The translations under genes were made by a program, and so were the position numbers. From Thermodesulforhabdaceae bacterium (GTDB taxonomy: Bacteria > Desulfobacterota > Syntrophobacteria > Syntrophobacterales > Thermodesulforhabdaceae), in the NCBI GenBank assembly GCA_037482015.1, contig JBBFKT010000008.1:35665-99664 (forward strand): DNA of 64,000 nt, read 5' to 3'. The notes under the pieces are model-generated. The model was not told where the DNA came from and made no database searches. It was given only the letters and a program-made list of their open reading frames with translations. Shown here in pieces: positions 32,694-44,844 of the stretch (position 1 is the first letter of the stretch; every line of letters begins with the position of its first letter).

Positions 32694-34727
32694 CTAAAAT
32701 TTTATTTCTATCCTGGCGAGGGTGTTGAAACCGGGATCCTTAAACTGCCAGGGCATTTCATACTTATTGTTGGTTATGTTGTTGAAATCAAGAGAAAGAT
32801 TCATCTGCCAGGATGAGGCCTTAACAAGCCCCTTTTCTATGTGGATGTTTATAAGCTCCTGGGAACCGAACTTTTGCCTGCTGGATTTGTCGGTGCTGTC
32901 GTAGTATTTGCCGAAGACATGAATGTAAGGAGCCACCTTGAGATCCCAGGGAAGGTAAAAGACAAAACCGATGTTTCCAGAGTGATCGGGCACAAAGGGT
33001 ATATTTGAATCATCCTGCAGAGGATCCATGTCGTTTTCAACGGTGGTATTTATGTAGGTATAGTTCACAAAAACTTCCATAAAGTCGGTGAAAAAGTATC
33101 GAGCCTCCGCTTCTATACCGTAAGATTTTGCCGTTCCCGCATTAACGGACTGGCTTTGGGAGGGATCTCGGCTTACCACATTTTCCACTATGGCGTCATC
33201 TATGCTGTTGTAAAAACCTCTGAAACCCAGGGATAAACCTTTCATGGGTTTCAAATCAACTCCACCGTCAACACCAAGTCCTTTCTCGGGCTTAAGATCA
33301 GGGTTGGGAAGCTGGCCGTTCTTGCCGGGGACTCCTCTGTCGGAAGCCTTAAGGGTTCCACCAACGGATTTACCAGAAGGCGCCATAAAGCTTGTGCCGG
33401 CATTACTGTAAAGGGACACCATCTCTGAAAGATTGTATCTCACTCCCACATTCCAGAGAAAGCGATCCCAGGACTTGTCGTCAATTTCTGGTTTTACGCC
33501 ACCCAGAAGATCATAATTGTGCTCAATGTTACTGTATCTTCCGCCAGCTTTAAAGACCCAGTCGCCAAGAACATATTTTTCCTGGGCGTAGAAACCGTAG
33601 GAGTATGCCTTCATGTCGTTACCTTTGGACTCGATACCTTTGCTTTCAGAATAGGTTTTGTATGATCCCCACTGGCCATCACCTCCAAGGGAAAGAAGGC
33701 CTCCCTCACCATGCTTAAGATGAAAAACTGCATCGAGAGGGATTATTTCCTGCTTCACTCCATCGTGGGATCTCAGTTCCAGATTGGGATACATGTCTTC
33801 ATCCCAGCTTCTATCGTATCTTCTGAAGCCGCCTTTCAGGGCAAAGTCCATGGAGGAATTTATGACATTAGAATAGGTAAGGTTAATCGTGTCGTAGGTG
33901 TGTTCGTAGTCTCTATTGGGCCTTCCCACATCACCGTTGTGTTGAGTGTGATGAGCAAAAAGGGATACCTTATGTCCTTCGTCCCCCTGGATATAGTAGG
34001 TGGCTTTCATGTAAAGTTTGATTTTTTCGTAATCGGGATCATCTAAAATGTGGAGCCAGGAATTTGATGTTCCGTAGTTTGTGTAGTCGGATTTTTCGTA
34101 ATTTCCGCCGAAGAAGTAGTTGAAATCGCCAGCGGCTCCTTGATGATAAGCCTGTCCCGTAATGGTATTCCAGGAGCCGTAGCCGGCGCTTATGCGGGTT
34201 TCGGGCTTTGAGATTTTTTCCTTAAGAACCAGGTTGGTTATTCCTGAAAGAGGCGACTGATTTCCTGCAAAGTCCATAGAAAGGAAATTTGAATACATCG
34301 TAGAGGGTCCTCTATGAACCTCTGCTCTTTCTATAATTATGGGATCGAGGCTCATTAAATCAGCAAAGGAATCAATGGGAAGACCATCCAGAAGATAGAC
34401 GCTGTATTTAGGACCCAGCCCCCCGTAGGAACCCCAGTTAGCGTCGTTTCTTGAAAGGGGATTAACAAAGGTGCCCGGCTGATACCGAAAGATTTCGGCA
34501 ATGTTTCTCTGAATAAACGGGGTCATTTCTATCTGATCTATCGTGATTACATCAATCTTCTGGGTTACATCTCTAGGAGACTGCTCTATCTTTGACTCGG
34601 TGACAACTATTTCTTCAAGCTCCCCCGAGGACTTAACCTGCGAGGTTTCCTGATCGGCAAAAACGAAGCTACAACTAAAAGCCACAAAAAGTGGCACTAT
34701 CGCCAGAAAAATCCAGCACTTTCTCAT
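32694..34727 (-). CDS. TonB-dependent outer-membrane receptor
   Basis: A 677-residue receptor with signal peptide (MRKCWIFLAIVPLFVAFSCS), probable TonB box (EEIVVTES), plug domain (VYLLDGLPIDSFADL; IERAEVHRGPSTM) and a 22-strand barrel ending in Phe (ARIEIKF). The start at 34727 follows GGAGGGAG; the frame runs 6 codons further upstream. It heads the uptake operon. The substrate may be a siderophore, haem-like chelate or cobalamin; cobalamin-synthesis genes exist in the genome (55.8-57.2 kb) but I see no B12 riboswitch upstream. Confidence 0.95.
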   Translation of the reverse strand: MRKCWIFLAIVPLFVAFSCSFVFADQETSQVKSSGELEEIVVTESKIEQSPRDVTQKIDVITIDQIEMTPFIQRNIAEIFRYQPGTFVNPLSRNDANWGSYGGLGPKYSVYLLDGLPIDSFADLMSLDPIIIERAEVHRGPSTMYSNFLSMDFAGNQSPLSGITNLVLKEKISKPETRISAGYGSWNTITGQAYHQGAAGDFNYFFGGNYEKSDYTNYGTSNSWLHILDDPDYEKIKLYMKATYYIQGDEGHKVSLFAHHTQHNGDVGRPNRDYEHTYDTINLTYSNVINSSMDFALKGGFRRYDRSWDEDMYPNLELRSHDGVKQEIIPLDAVFHLKHGEGGLLSLGGDGQWGSYKTYSESKGIESKGNDMKAYSYGFYAQEKYVLGDWVFKAGGRYSNIEHNYDLLGGVKPEIDDKSWDRFLWNVGVRYNLSEMVSLYSNAGTSFMAPSGKSVGGTLKASDRGVPGKNGQLPNPDLKPEKGLGVDGGVDLKPMKGLSLGFRGFYNSIDDAIVENVVSRDPSQSQSVNAGTAKSYGIEAEARYFFTDFMEVFVNYTYINTTVENDMDPLQDDSNIPFVPDHSGNIGFVFYLPWDLKVAPYIHVFGKYYDSTDKSSRQKFGSQELINIHIEKGLVKASSWQMNLSLDFNNITNNKYEMPWQFKDPGFNTLARIEIKF

Positions 34728-35448
34728 AAACTCCCTCCTCCCCATAGTGATAGAATAAAATAATGGTGTATTAATGACACGAAGAAAACCTTCAGGTTTT
34801 GAAACCCTTCATGGGCTGGATTGTTCTTTTGATAGCAAAGTTAGTTTATAGAGTCAATCAAGCTATGAGGGTGTTTTAAAAAGTGTAAGGACAACCGACC
34901 GGTCGCTCCCGCATGTTCCTTAACCGCACAGCCGCCAAATTTACGCCATTTCGCCTTGATTACGAAATATTCGTGGATTCTTGCCCGCTCGCTCTGCTCC
35001 GCACTTCCTCCCCGTTGACGGGGAGGGCTGGGGAGGGGTCCGGTTTTTGTCCATCGCCTCGCAGTACGGCGAGGACGCCGTCCCTCCCGAAACTCTTCAC
35101 ACTCGGTCACCCTCGTGCAGTCGCGCTTCCCTTCGCTCGCTGTGATCAGCTCACGGGAGGACTTTCACCTCCAGGAGCACGCCCATGCCGGGCGCACCGA
35201 TTGTAGGGGCACGGCATGCCGTGCCCCTACAGTTATGTGGTGAATAGTATATTGAGGTCTTTTTTAGCTACCTGAGTCCGGGAAGGTTTTCCAGGCTGAG
35301 TTTCGTCCCTGCTTTTCTATGTTTCGCCACCCCATAAGAGAGATTTTAGAACACTCCCCATCCACTGGTGACATAGTTTTAAAAGTGATTATCAAACATA
35401 AAAATGGTTCACGAGAAACAAAATAAATAACGTAAGGGAGGTAGCAAA
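34728..35448. other. Gene-poor hairpin-rich gap
   Basis: A 0.7-kb gap between divergent genes. It holds AAAACC-TTCA-GGTTTT (about 34785-34800), CCTCCCCG-TTGA-CGGGGAGG (35007-35026), CCTCGC...GCGAGG (35057-35074) and a 30-base perfect palindrome (35202-35231). The middle (34900-35240) is clearly richer in GC than its surroundings and carries open frames on both strands that resemble no protein. Promoters for the flanking genes must lie at the ends; I cannot fix them. Confidence 0.6.
35202..35231. repeat. Perfect 30-base palindrome, REP-like
   Basis: TGTAGGGGCACGGCA followed by its exact reverse complement TGCCGTGCCCCTACA. It would form a 15-bp stem without loop in single strands. A weaker hairpin with the same GGGGCAC/GTGCCCC core is at 51456-51479. 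Such elements are usually dispersed, non-coding repeats; only these two are in the window. Confidence 0.75.
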
Positions 35449-36063
35449 ATGAACTACACCGTGGCTTGTGTAACCGAAAAAGGAATAATCATAGGAAATG
35501 ATGAAAAAACTCTAAGTTTTTCAGAAGGAGAACTAAAATATTTGGACTATGATAGATTTTTCAAGGTAGGCGATAAAGCCCTTATAGCTTCCGGTGGATT
35601 TTTAGAAGCGGCCAACCTTGCATCAAAGGCTGCAAGCTTCCTTGAGGAAGAAAAAATCGACGATGTAAAGGAGATGTATCAAGCCGCAATAGCCTACCTT
35701 TCGGGAGAATACGATAGATTCATGCGAAAACATTGCGAAATTATGCCCATAGATCCCACTCACTACATGACTTTTATCCTCGGAGGATATTCTCCCAGGG
35801 ATTCGAAGTATCATCTGTATCTTATCTGGAACAGGAAAAAGCTCCCCCAGCTTGATGGAGAGGAAATAGGCAGTGTGTTCACAATACCAAGACTTGTAAG
35901 TCTGGAATTGACGGTATCAAAGATAATAGCCGAAGGAAAAAATATGGATGAAATACTGGCAGTATTAAAAGATAGACTGGAAAAAATAGGAGACAAAGAG
36001 GATTACACCCCCAGATGGAACTATGCCATTTTGGATGAATCGGGCATCAGATTCTTAAAATAA
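35449..36063 (+). CDS. Proteasome/HslV-like Ntn-hydrolase-fold protein
   Basis: A 204-residue protein that starts MNYTVACVTEKGIIIGNDEK, like the first strands of HslV and proteasome beta subunits, where a Thr becomes the N-terminal nucleophile. FFKVGDKALIASGGFLEAAN fits strands and helix H1, MTFILGGYS the central strands, and the C-terminus has the expected helix and last strand. The candidate Thr is residue 4, so activity would need removal of three residues. No HslU-type ATPase is nearby. It may be an Anbu-like or inactive relative. Confidence 0.55.
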   Translation: MNYTVACVTEKGIIIGNDEKTLSFSEGELKYLDYDRFFKVGDKALIASGGFLEAANLASKAASFLEEEKIDDVKEMYQAAIAYLSGEYDRFMRKHCEIMPIDPTHYMTFILGGYSPRDSKYHLYLIWNRKKLPQLDGEEIGSVFTIPRLVSLELTVSKIIAEGKNMDEILAVLKDRLEKIGDKEDYTPRWNYAILDESGIRFLK

Positions 36064-36075
36064 AAGGAGAATACC

Positions 36076-36447
36076 ATGAAAGAACTTAAAGATTACTTCG
36101 AAAATCACAAAGGCATTGGTGTATTGGCTACTGCGGATGATAAGGGAGTGGTTAATGTGGCTATCTTTGCGAGACCTCACTTCTTTGAAGACGACACCCT
36201 GGGGTTTATAATGCCAGACCGACTTACTCACAACAATCTTCAAAAGAACCCACATGCTGCCTACCTGTTCATGGAGGAAGGTCCGGGATACAAAGGTAAA
36301 CGTCTCATTCTTAAAAAGGTTTCCGAGGTGACGGATAAGGAAACCATACTGGCAATCAAGAGAAAATTCTACCCAGACGACTTTGATAAAGAGTTATTTT
36401 TGGTAAAATTCGAAGTGACAAAAGTTCTTCCTTTAGTAGGCGTATAA
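36076..36447 (+). CDS. Pyridoxamine 5'-phosphate oxidase-fold flavin-binding protein
   Basis: A 123-residue split-barrel protein (GIGVLATADDKGVVNVAIFA; FIMPDRLTHNNLQKNPHAAYLF), the core pattern of small PNPOx-like proteins that bind FMN or related cofactors. It lies 12 bases after the proteasome-fold gene and probably shares its transcript. The substrate is unknown. A strong terminator follows at 36456. Confidence 0.88.
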   Translation: MKELKDYFENHKGIGVLATADDKGVVNVAIFARPHFFEDDTLGFIMPDRLTHNNLQKNPHAAYLFMEEGPGYKGKRLILKKVSEVTDKETILAIKRKFYPDDFDKELFLVKFEVTKVLPLVGV

Positions 36448-36455
36448 AATTCACA

Positions 36456-36496
36456 AAGCTTCCCGGGTAGTTTAACTAACCCGCGGAAGCTTTTTA
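36456..36496 (+). terminator. Rho-independent terminator
   Basis: AAGCTTCCCGGGT (36457-36469) pairs with ACCCGCGGAAGCTT around the AGTTTAACTA loop, with an internal 2-base mismatch, and a run of T follows to 36496. It ends the 35449-36447 transcript. Confidence 0.85.
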
Positions 36497-36513
36497 ATAT
36501 TAGGAATGATCAA

Positions 36514-36672
36514 ATGAAAGAATCTCAAAAACCATCATTTAGAGCCTACATCAATAATCTGAAAACTCCTGGTTCTATCCCAAAAAAACTTTTTACTGTT
36601 CTCAGAAACTTATTTATCCGCCTTGTAACATTCAAAAACTGCTGCGGACATCCAGGAGAACCAGGATGCTGA
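36514..36672 (+). CDS. Small Cys-rich protein ending CCGHPGEPGC
   Basis: A 52-codon frame with ATG at 36514 and AGGA 9 bases upstream. The product is basic in the middle (IPKKLFTVLRNLFIRLVTF) and ends NCCGHPGEPGC, three Cys in a pattern that looks like a metal-binding or redox end. I have a recollection of similar short proteins ending in CCGxxGEPGC but cannot name the family. A weak hairpin (AACCC...GGGGTT, about 36684-36700) follows. Confidence 0.6.
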   Translation: MKESQKPSFRAYINNLKTPGSIPKKLFTVLRNLFIRLVTFKNCCGHPGEPGC

Positions 36673-36759
36673 AAATAAAATAAAACCCTAGGAAGGGGTT
36701 CTTTCAATTTTATGCGTATTAAAAAGGGCGGATACCCATATTGAATAACTATGTCGCCT

Positions 36760-39934
<3,175 letters not shown>

Positions 39935-39964
39935 TCAATGTAGGACACTCTTCTGAGTGCGTCT

Positions 39965-41614
39965 CTACACTTCCTTATAACCGTGAGCAATCGGCATACG
40001 ACGCCCTGAACCAAACGCCTTGGTTGTTACTTTCAGCACAGGGGGAGCCTGCCGTCGTTTGTATTCATTCTTTATAACCATACGAATCACCTGTTCGACA
40101 ACATCTCGGTCAAATCCACGCTTTACAATCTCTTCAAAAGACATGTTTTCGCTTATATAAAGCTCAAGTATATCATCCAAGATGTCGTAAGGGGGCAGTG
40201 TATCCTGATCCCGTTGATTTGGTCTCAGTTCAGCCGATGGAGGTTTTTCGATAATACGGCGTGGTATCCTGTCATATCGTTCATTAAGCCGCTCTGCAAT
40301 CTTATAAACAAGAGTCTTGGGCACATCGCCTATAACGGCAAGTCCTCCATTCATGTCTCCGTACAAAGTGCAGTAACCAACGGCAAGTTCGGATTTATTG
40401 CCGGTCGAAAGAAGAAGCAATCCGAATTTATTGGATATTGCCATGAGAACAAGCCCTCTAAGGCGTGCCTGAATGTTTTCTTCCGTAACATCGGGAGAAA
40501 GCCCTTTAAACAGATCGGAAAGAGCTCCACAGGTTGAATTAAACATCTCAACTATAGGCACAAGGTGAAACCGAATTCCAAGGCGTTCAGAGAGTTCCTT
40601 TGCATCTTCAAAGCTTTCAGGCGAACTGTAAGGACCCGGCATAGCAATGCCCCACACTCGATCTGCCCCAAGACTCAGAGTAGCCAGAGCTGCAGTTACG
40701 GCGGAGTCTATACCGCCGCTAAGACCCATCACAACGCCAGGAAAACCGCATTTTTTCACGTAATCCCTTATACCAAGACAGAGAGCATCAATGAGTTGAT
40801 CGACCGAGCTGGAATAATCCTGCCTGACTTCGCCGGACATGCTGTTAAGATCGAAAAGCACCAGATCTTCTTTAAAAGATGCTCCTCGGCAAACAACTTC
40901 TCCAGCGGGAGTGACCACCATGCTATGACCTTGAAAAATCAGTTCGTCGTTTCCTCCCACCTGGTTCACGTAAATAACAGGGGTATTCAATTCTCGAGCG
41001 ACTCTGGAAAGAAGCGGGACTATCACCTGTTCAATTTTTCCAACAAAATAAGGCGAAGCGGCTATGTTTACGATTGCCGATAGTTTCCTGGCCTTGCCCT
41101 TGAGTTCCTCCACCGGGTCTACAGGGTAAAACTTCCTGGGAAGTATGCCTTCTCGATTCCAGATGTCTTCACAGATAGTCAAGGCAAAGTTAAATCCCTG
41201 CCAGGCTACAACAGGAGTTTCATCCCCAGGTTCAAAATATCGTTCTTCATCAAAAACATCGTAAAAAGGCAAAAGCCTTTTGTGTGCTTTAGCGATTATT
41301 TCACCCCTGTGCATGAAAATAGCAGTATTGCGATAGGGTTTCCCCATAGAACGATCATTTCGAGTAATAAGCCCAAAGATTATTGCTATATCGTGGCTCA
41401 TGTGCTCAATTGCAGGAAGAACCTGACAACTTGCTTCAAAAAAAGCCGGTCTATCTAGAAAATCTCTAGGGGGATATCCAACAACTGACAATTCCGGGAA
41501 AATAACGATTTGGCAGCCTTTTTTGCGGGCTTCATCAACCATTCTGGACATACGTTCGACATTTCCAGAAAAATCCCCAATGAGCGAGTTAATTTGAGCC
41601 AAGCCGATTTTCAT
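39965..41614 (-). CDS. nadE: Glutamine-dependent NAD+ synthetase
   Basis: A 549-residue two-domain enzyme that amidates nicotinic acid adenine dinucleotide. The N-terminal nitrilase-type glutaminase has the Glu motif (FPELSVVGYPP), Lys (KRLLPFYDVFDE) and Cys (CEDIWN); the C-terminal synthetase has the PP-loop GLSGGIDSAV and STGNKSE. Full length and intact. ATG at 41614 is behind AAGGTGG; a GTG 3 codons upstream is possible. First gene of the operon with glnB and glnD. Confidence 0.97.
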   Translation of the reverse strand: MKIGLAQINSLIGDFSGNVERMSRMVDEARKKGCQIVIFPELSVVGYPPRDFLDRPAFFEASCQVLPAIEHMSHDIAIIFGLITRNDRSMGKPYRNTAIFMHRGEIIAKAHKRLLPFYDVFDEERYFEPGDETPVVAWQGFNFALTICEDIWNREGILPRKFYPVDPVEELKGKARKLSAIVNIAASPYFVGKIEQVIVPLLSRVARELNTPVIYVNQVGGNDELIFQGHSMVVTPAGEVVCRGASFKEDLVLFDLNSMSGEVRQDYSSSVDQLIDALCLGIRDYVKKCGFPGVVMGLSGGIDSAVTAALATLSLGADRVWGIAMPGPYSSPESFEDAKELSERLGIRFHLVPIVEMFNSTCGALSDLFKGLSPDVTEENIQARLRGLVLMAISNKFGLLLLSTGNKSELAVGYCTLYGDMNGGLAVIGDVPKTLVYKIAERLNERYDRIPRRIIEKPPSAELRPNQRDQDTLPPYDILDDILELYISENMSFEEIVKRGFDRDVVEQVIRMVIKNEYKRRQAPPVLKVTTKAFGSGRRMPIAHGYKEV

Positions 41615-41684
41615 AACATCCACCTTTTCCTGCTTTCGCGTTGTTTACCGTGTTATTTGGCGCTTTCTATTTCATCCTATAAGA

Positions 41685-41721
41685 AAAACCGCCGAATTGG
41701 CAAATCTCAAATGGCGGTTTT
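41685..41721. repeat. Hairpin in the nadE-CDF divergent gap
   Basis: AAAACCGCC (41685-41693) and GGCGGTTTT (41713-41721) form a 9-bp stem over a 19-base loop. On the minus strand it ends in TTTTTCTT, so it resembles a terminator, but no minus-strand gene lies directly upstream of it. It may be an operator or a leader structure of nadE. Confidence 0.45.
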
Positions 41722-41740
41722 AGATATAAGCCTGTCAGTG

Positions 41741-41769
41741 TTGACCAAAAAATTTAGCTTTGATAGGGT
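41741..41769 (+). promoter_or_regulatory. Possible sigma-70-type promoter of the CDF fusion gene
   Basis: TTGACC at 41741-41746 and TAGGGT at 41764-41769, 17 bases apart, about 55 bases before the ATG at 41824. The -10 box is poor, so this is tentative. Confidence 0.35.
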
Positions 41770-41823
41770 TTAATAGGCAGAAAAACACTGCAATATTATT
41801 TCCCTTGGGGGTAACATTGGAAT

Positions 41824-43314
41824 ATGGAAAAAGTCTGTCATCACAGTATCCATCAATCCGGAAACGAAATTAAGCTAGCTGGGCGAGTGTTATTAATATC
41901 CATCGTTATAAATCTTATGATCCCGGTTGTTCAGATCGTGGGGGGAATTTACGCCAATAGTATGGCGATAATATCCGACGCTCTTCATAATCTGGGTGAT
42001 GTACTGACTCTCGGGCTTACCTATGCCGCATTTCTTTTAGCCAGAAAAACAGCAACATCGACTCATACTTTTGGATATAAACGAGCCGAAGTAATCGCCG
42101 CCTTTTTTAATGCGATCGTCATAATGGGGGCTTCTGCCGTCATACTAAAAGAAGCCATTGGAAAATTGATCCATCCTGAGCCAGTATCAGGCAAACTGGT
42201 GGTGGGGCTTGCGGTTGTGGGCATGATCGGAAATGGTTTGTCAGCGTGGTTTCTCCATCACCATTCAACTCAAAACGTCAATATAAGAAGCGCTTTCATC
42301 CATTTAATTGGGGACTTTCTGACGTCCTTTGCGGTATTCGTGGGCGGTATAGTACTTATATTCAAGCCATGGCACTGGATTGATCCCATACTTTCTTTAA
42401 TTATCGTAGTTTTTATTGCAAAAGGATGCTGGGAGATATTCCGTGATACTCTGAGAATACTTATGGAAGCAACCCCTCCGCACGTAAATCTTCAAAAAGT
42501 CAAGGAATCTATTGAAAACATTCAGGGAGTTTTGGGAGCTCATTATTTGCACGCCTGGATGGTGCATCCTTCCAATGTTGCCTTTTCCTGCCATGTAGTA
42601 GTGGAAGATCAACCATTAAGTAGGCTTGCCGAACTTCGCAAAAATATTGAAAATTTGCTCGAAAGCCAGTTCAAAATAAATCACCCTGTCCTTCAGTTTG
42701 AAACTGCACCTTGTGGCAACGGGGGGTTGCTGTGTGAACTCTTCTGTTCTCATAACACCAATATATCACACGATGTTTCTGCTCACTTTCAAAAGACAGA
42801 CTCTACGTCTTCATTTATTTCTTCCGATAATAAACGACCATCATTCATAAAATCCGGTTTATTCAACAAGTATAGGGAGTTTTGCTTTGTTGTATTGCGA
42901 GTTATTTTTGGAGGGATTTTCATTTTTGCAAGCATAGATAAAATTCTTCATCCAAAAGCTTTTGCCGAGATTGTTTTTAATTATCAACTTCTACCCGACA
43001 TTCTGATAAATCTGGTTGCTCTATGCCTTCCATGGATTGAAGCCATATGCGGTCTGTTTATAATAATTGGGCGTGGAGTTTTAGGGGGATTAGCTATATT
43101 AAATTGTCTTCTTGTTATTTTCACAGCATCAATCATTCTAAACATCATAAGAGGTATAGACATAACCTGTGGTTGTTTTTCCACCGAAATTACCACTGCA
43201 TCAGCGCTTACCATGTGGCTTGAAGTAATAAGAGACCTGGTTTTGCTTGGTGTAGGAGTAACCCTGCTAAGGCACTACATCAGGAAACGCCTTGGTAAGT
43301 CGTCCCACGCCTAG
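41824..43314 (+). CDS. Cation diffusion facilitator fused to a MauE/DoxX-like membrane domain
   Basis: A 496-residue protein. Residues about 15-300 are a CDF exporter: six helices with the metal-site motifs DALHNLGD and HLIGDFLTS, then the cytoplasmic C-terminal metal-chaperone-like domain. After a Ser/His-rich linker, residues about 350-485 form a four-helix module of the MauE/DoxX type (VLRVIFGGIFIFASIDKILHP; GIDITCGCF with paired Cys). CDF proteins export Zn, Co, Cd or similar; MauE-type domains act in redox or disulfide chemistry. The fusion is unusual and the frame is uninterrupted. Confidence 0.88.
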   Translation: MEKVCHHSIHQSGNEIKLAGRVLLISIVINLMIPVVQIVGGIYANSMAIISDALHNLGDVLTLGLTYAAFLLARKTATSTHTFGYKRAEVIAAFFNAIVIMGASAVILKEAIGKLIHPEPVSGKLVVGLAVVGMIGNGLSAWFLHHHSTQNVNIRSAFIHLIGDFLTSFAVFVGGIVLIFKPWHWIDPILSLIIVVFIAKGCWEIFRDTLRILMEATPPHVNLQKVKESIENIQGVLGAHYLHAWMVHPSNVAFSCHVVVEDQPLSRLAELRKNIENLLESQFKINHPVLQFETAPCGNGGLLCELFCSHNTNISHDVSAHFQKTDSTSSFISSDNKRPSFIKSGLFNKYREFCFVVLRVIFGGIFIFASIDKILHPKAFAEIVFNYQLLPDILINLVALCLPWIEAICGLFIIIGRGVLGGLAILNCLLVIFTASIILNIIRGIDITCGCFSTEITTASALTMWLEVIRDLVLLGVGVTLLRHYIRKRLGKSSHA

Positions 43315-44332
43315 CGCATCTTGAGCAGGGAAAGGGCAGACTGCCTTGTTCAAAGCTTTCTCTAAAAACCTGGTAGCTTGGTCTGTGTAAGATATTTTCA
43401 GCATCGGAAACATTCGCCAGAGATCCAAAGTTCATCTGAAACATATCTACGGGAGCTCTCCTTACGGGAAGGCATAAAAAAACGCAGGGCGACACTTTCC
43501 CGTCAGATCCTATGAACAGACTATCCCAGGGACGTTCAGGACACTGTATGGGCTTCGTTTTTTTGTAATGAAATTTCTTTGTTTCTAAATCCACTTCGAT
43601 TTTTCCAGCCCAATTAGAAGCTTCTTTCAAAATATGCTCCTTTACGAGATCTTGAAGTTCTTTGCTTTCCTCTTCCCACATTGTTTCAGAAGTAAAGAAA
43701 GCTTCTCCAGTAAGACTTGGATCTGGGATCAGTGAAAGGGTGCTGATTACTATTTTCTCTGCACCGGCATCTGCTGCAATCGAGGGTAATTTTTCAAGTT
43801 CGGACGCTAGGGATCGCAAAAAAAGATAAGCAATATGAATCCTAGGTGTTGGGCTCATCCGCCGCTCTCGTTCTTCTCTCACCCATTCTATTGCTTTCAA
43901 AACATGATTAATCGATGTGCCGCATCTAACCAGGTCGTTTTTTAGGGAGCTCCCGGCAAGAGAAAAAGAAATAATGTCGAGTCCAGAATCGACGAGTTGC
44001 TTTGCTATATCCCGGTTTACAAGCATACCGTTTGTTGTTGTGCCCACCATGGAGCCATGTTGTTTAGCAATTCTTATGAAATCAAAAAATTGAGGATGAA
44101 GAAGAGGCTCGCCCCACCCCTGAAGAAAGACCAAATCTGAATGAGTAAACACTGAGGTAAGTTTTGAGAATAGAGCTTCCGGGAATAATCTTCCTAACCA
44201 CAATTTCCTGTAAGCTGTGTGAGGACAGTAAATACAGGATGCCTGGCACAGAGAGCTAACCTCTATTTGAATCCACTTTAGCCGAAAATTTGTTTCTGCC
44301 GTAGAATTGTTAAGGTATCTCGTTGATAGCAT
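43280..44332 (-). CDS. Radical SAM protein with SPASM-like C-terminus
   Basis: A 350-residue radical SAM enzyme: the [4Fe-4S] motif is CQASCIYC (C-x3-C-x2-C), followed by GWGEPLLHP, the GGE-like motif. A C-terminal Cys cluster (SPCVFLC and FPCSRCARRG) suggests an auxiliary cluster as in SPASM proteins. Substrate unknown; such proteins often modify peptides or assist maturation. The 3' end overlaps the convergent CDF gene by 35 bases. No partner peptide gene seen nearby. Confidence 0.88.
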   Translation of the reverse strand: MLSTRYLNNSTAETNFRLKWIQIEVSSLCQASCIYCPHTAYRKLWLGRLFPEALFSKLTSVFTHSDLVFLQGWGEPLLHPQFFDFIRIAKQHGSMVGTTTNGMLVNRDIAKQLVDSGLDIISFSLAGSSLKNDLVRCGTSINHVLKAIEWVREERERRMSPTPRIHIAYLFLRSLASELEKLPSIAADAGAEKIVISTLSLIPDPSLTGEAFFTSETMWEEESKELQDLVKEHILKEASNWAGKIEVDLETKKFHYKKTKPIQCPERPWDSLFIGSDGKVSPCVFLCLPVRRAPVDMFQMNFGSLANVSDAENILHRPSYQVFRESFEQGSLPFPCSRCARRGTTYQGVS

Positions 44333-44844
44333 TGGAACAAAATCTCCAACATGATTTTAGAACCTGTTGCACTATTTTTATAGTTCCCCCATCTATAAAC
44401 ATTTATTTCATACACATGGGGTTTGGGAACTGGGGATTGGGAACTGGATCCCTAATCCCTAATTCCTAATTCCTGATCTCTAATTCCCACAGCTCCCGGG
44501 GAGCACTATCACACCCCTTGTATCTCTCAGCATACTCCTAAATTTCATTCCAGGCTAATCTTACATTTTCCACCGGCTGTTAACATTATCATTATGTATC
44601 CACCTGAATAAAAACAGTACCAAAAAAGGCTCATTTTCCGATTAAAAAGGAGAACGTCATAAAACTTGGAAATACAGTCCTGAGCTTGATTCTGAACGCA
44701 GGTTGTAGTTTTGCATGTGAAGACTTTTGTGTATGAATTACTGGGCGTTACTAGAGTACCATGGTCACGGCTGAGAAAAAGGAAAAGGCGGTTCTTTGAT
44801 GTTTTTGGTAAGTCCAGCGAAAGCTCTGCAAAAGGGGGCTAGAG
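44333..44844. other. Intergenic region with degenerate short repeats
   Basis: About 0.5 kb without a convincing gene. At roughly 44416-44500 there are direct GGGAACTGG/GGGATTGG units followed by CCCTAAT/TCCTAAT units on the same strand, so the block is partly self-complementary. The rest is ordinary AT-rich sequence that should hold the promoter of hyuA. Confidence 0.5.

Noticed and set aside
34728..34900. Cobalamin riboswitch before the TonB-dependent receptor
   Set aside because: No B12-box-like element or suitable helix arrangement was visible on the minus strand.
34841..35206. Overlapping open frames on both strands in the GC-rich gap
   Set aside because: Composition-driven frames in repeat-like DNA, no ribosome-binding site, and translations that look like no protein family.
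44416..44500. CCCTAAT units as telomere-like or CRISPR repeats
   Set aside because: Units are degenerate, few, and lack unique spacers; treated as simple intergenic repeats.
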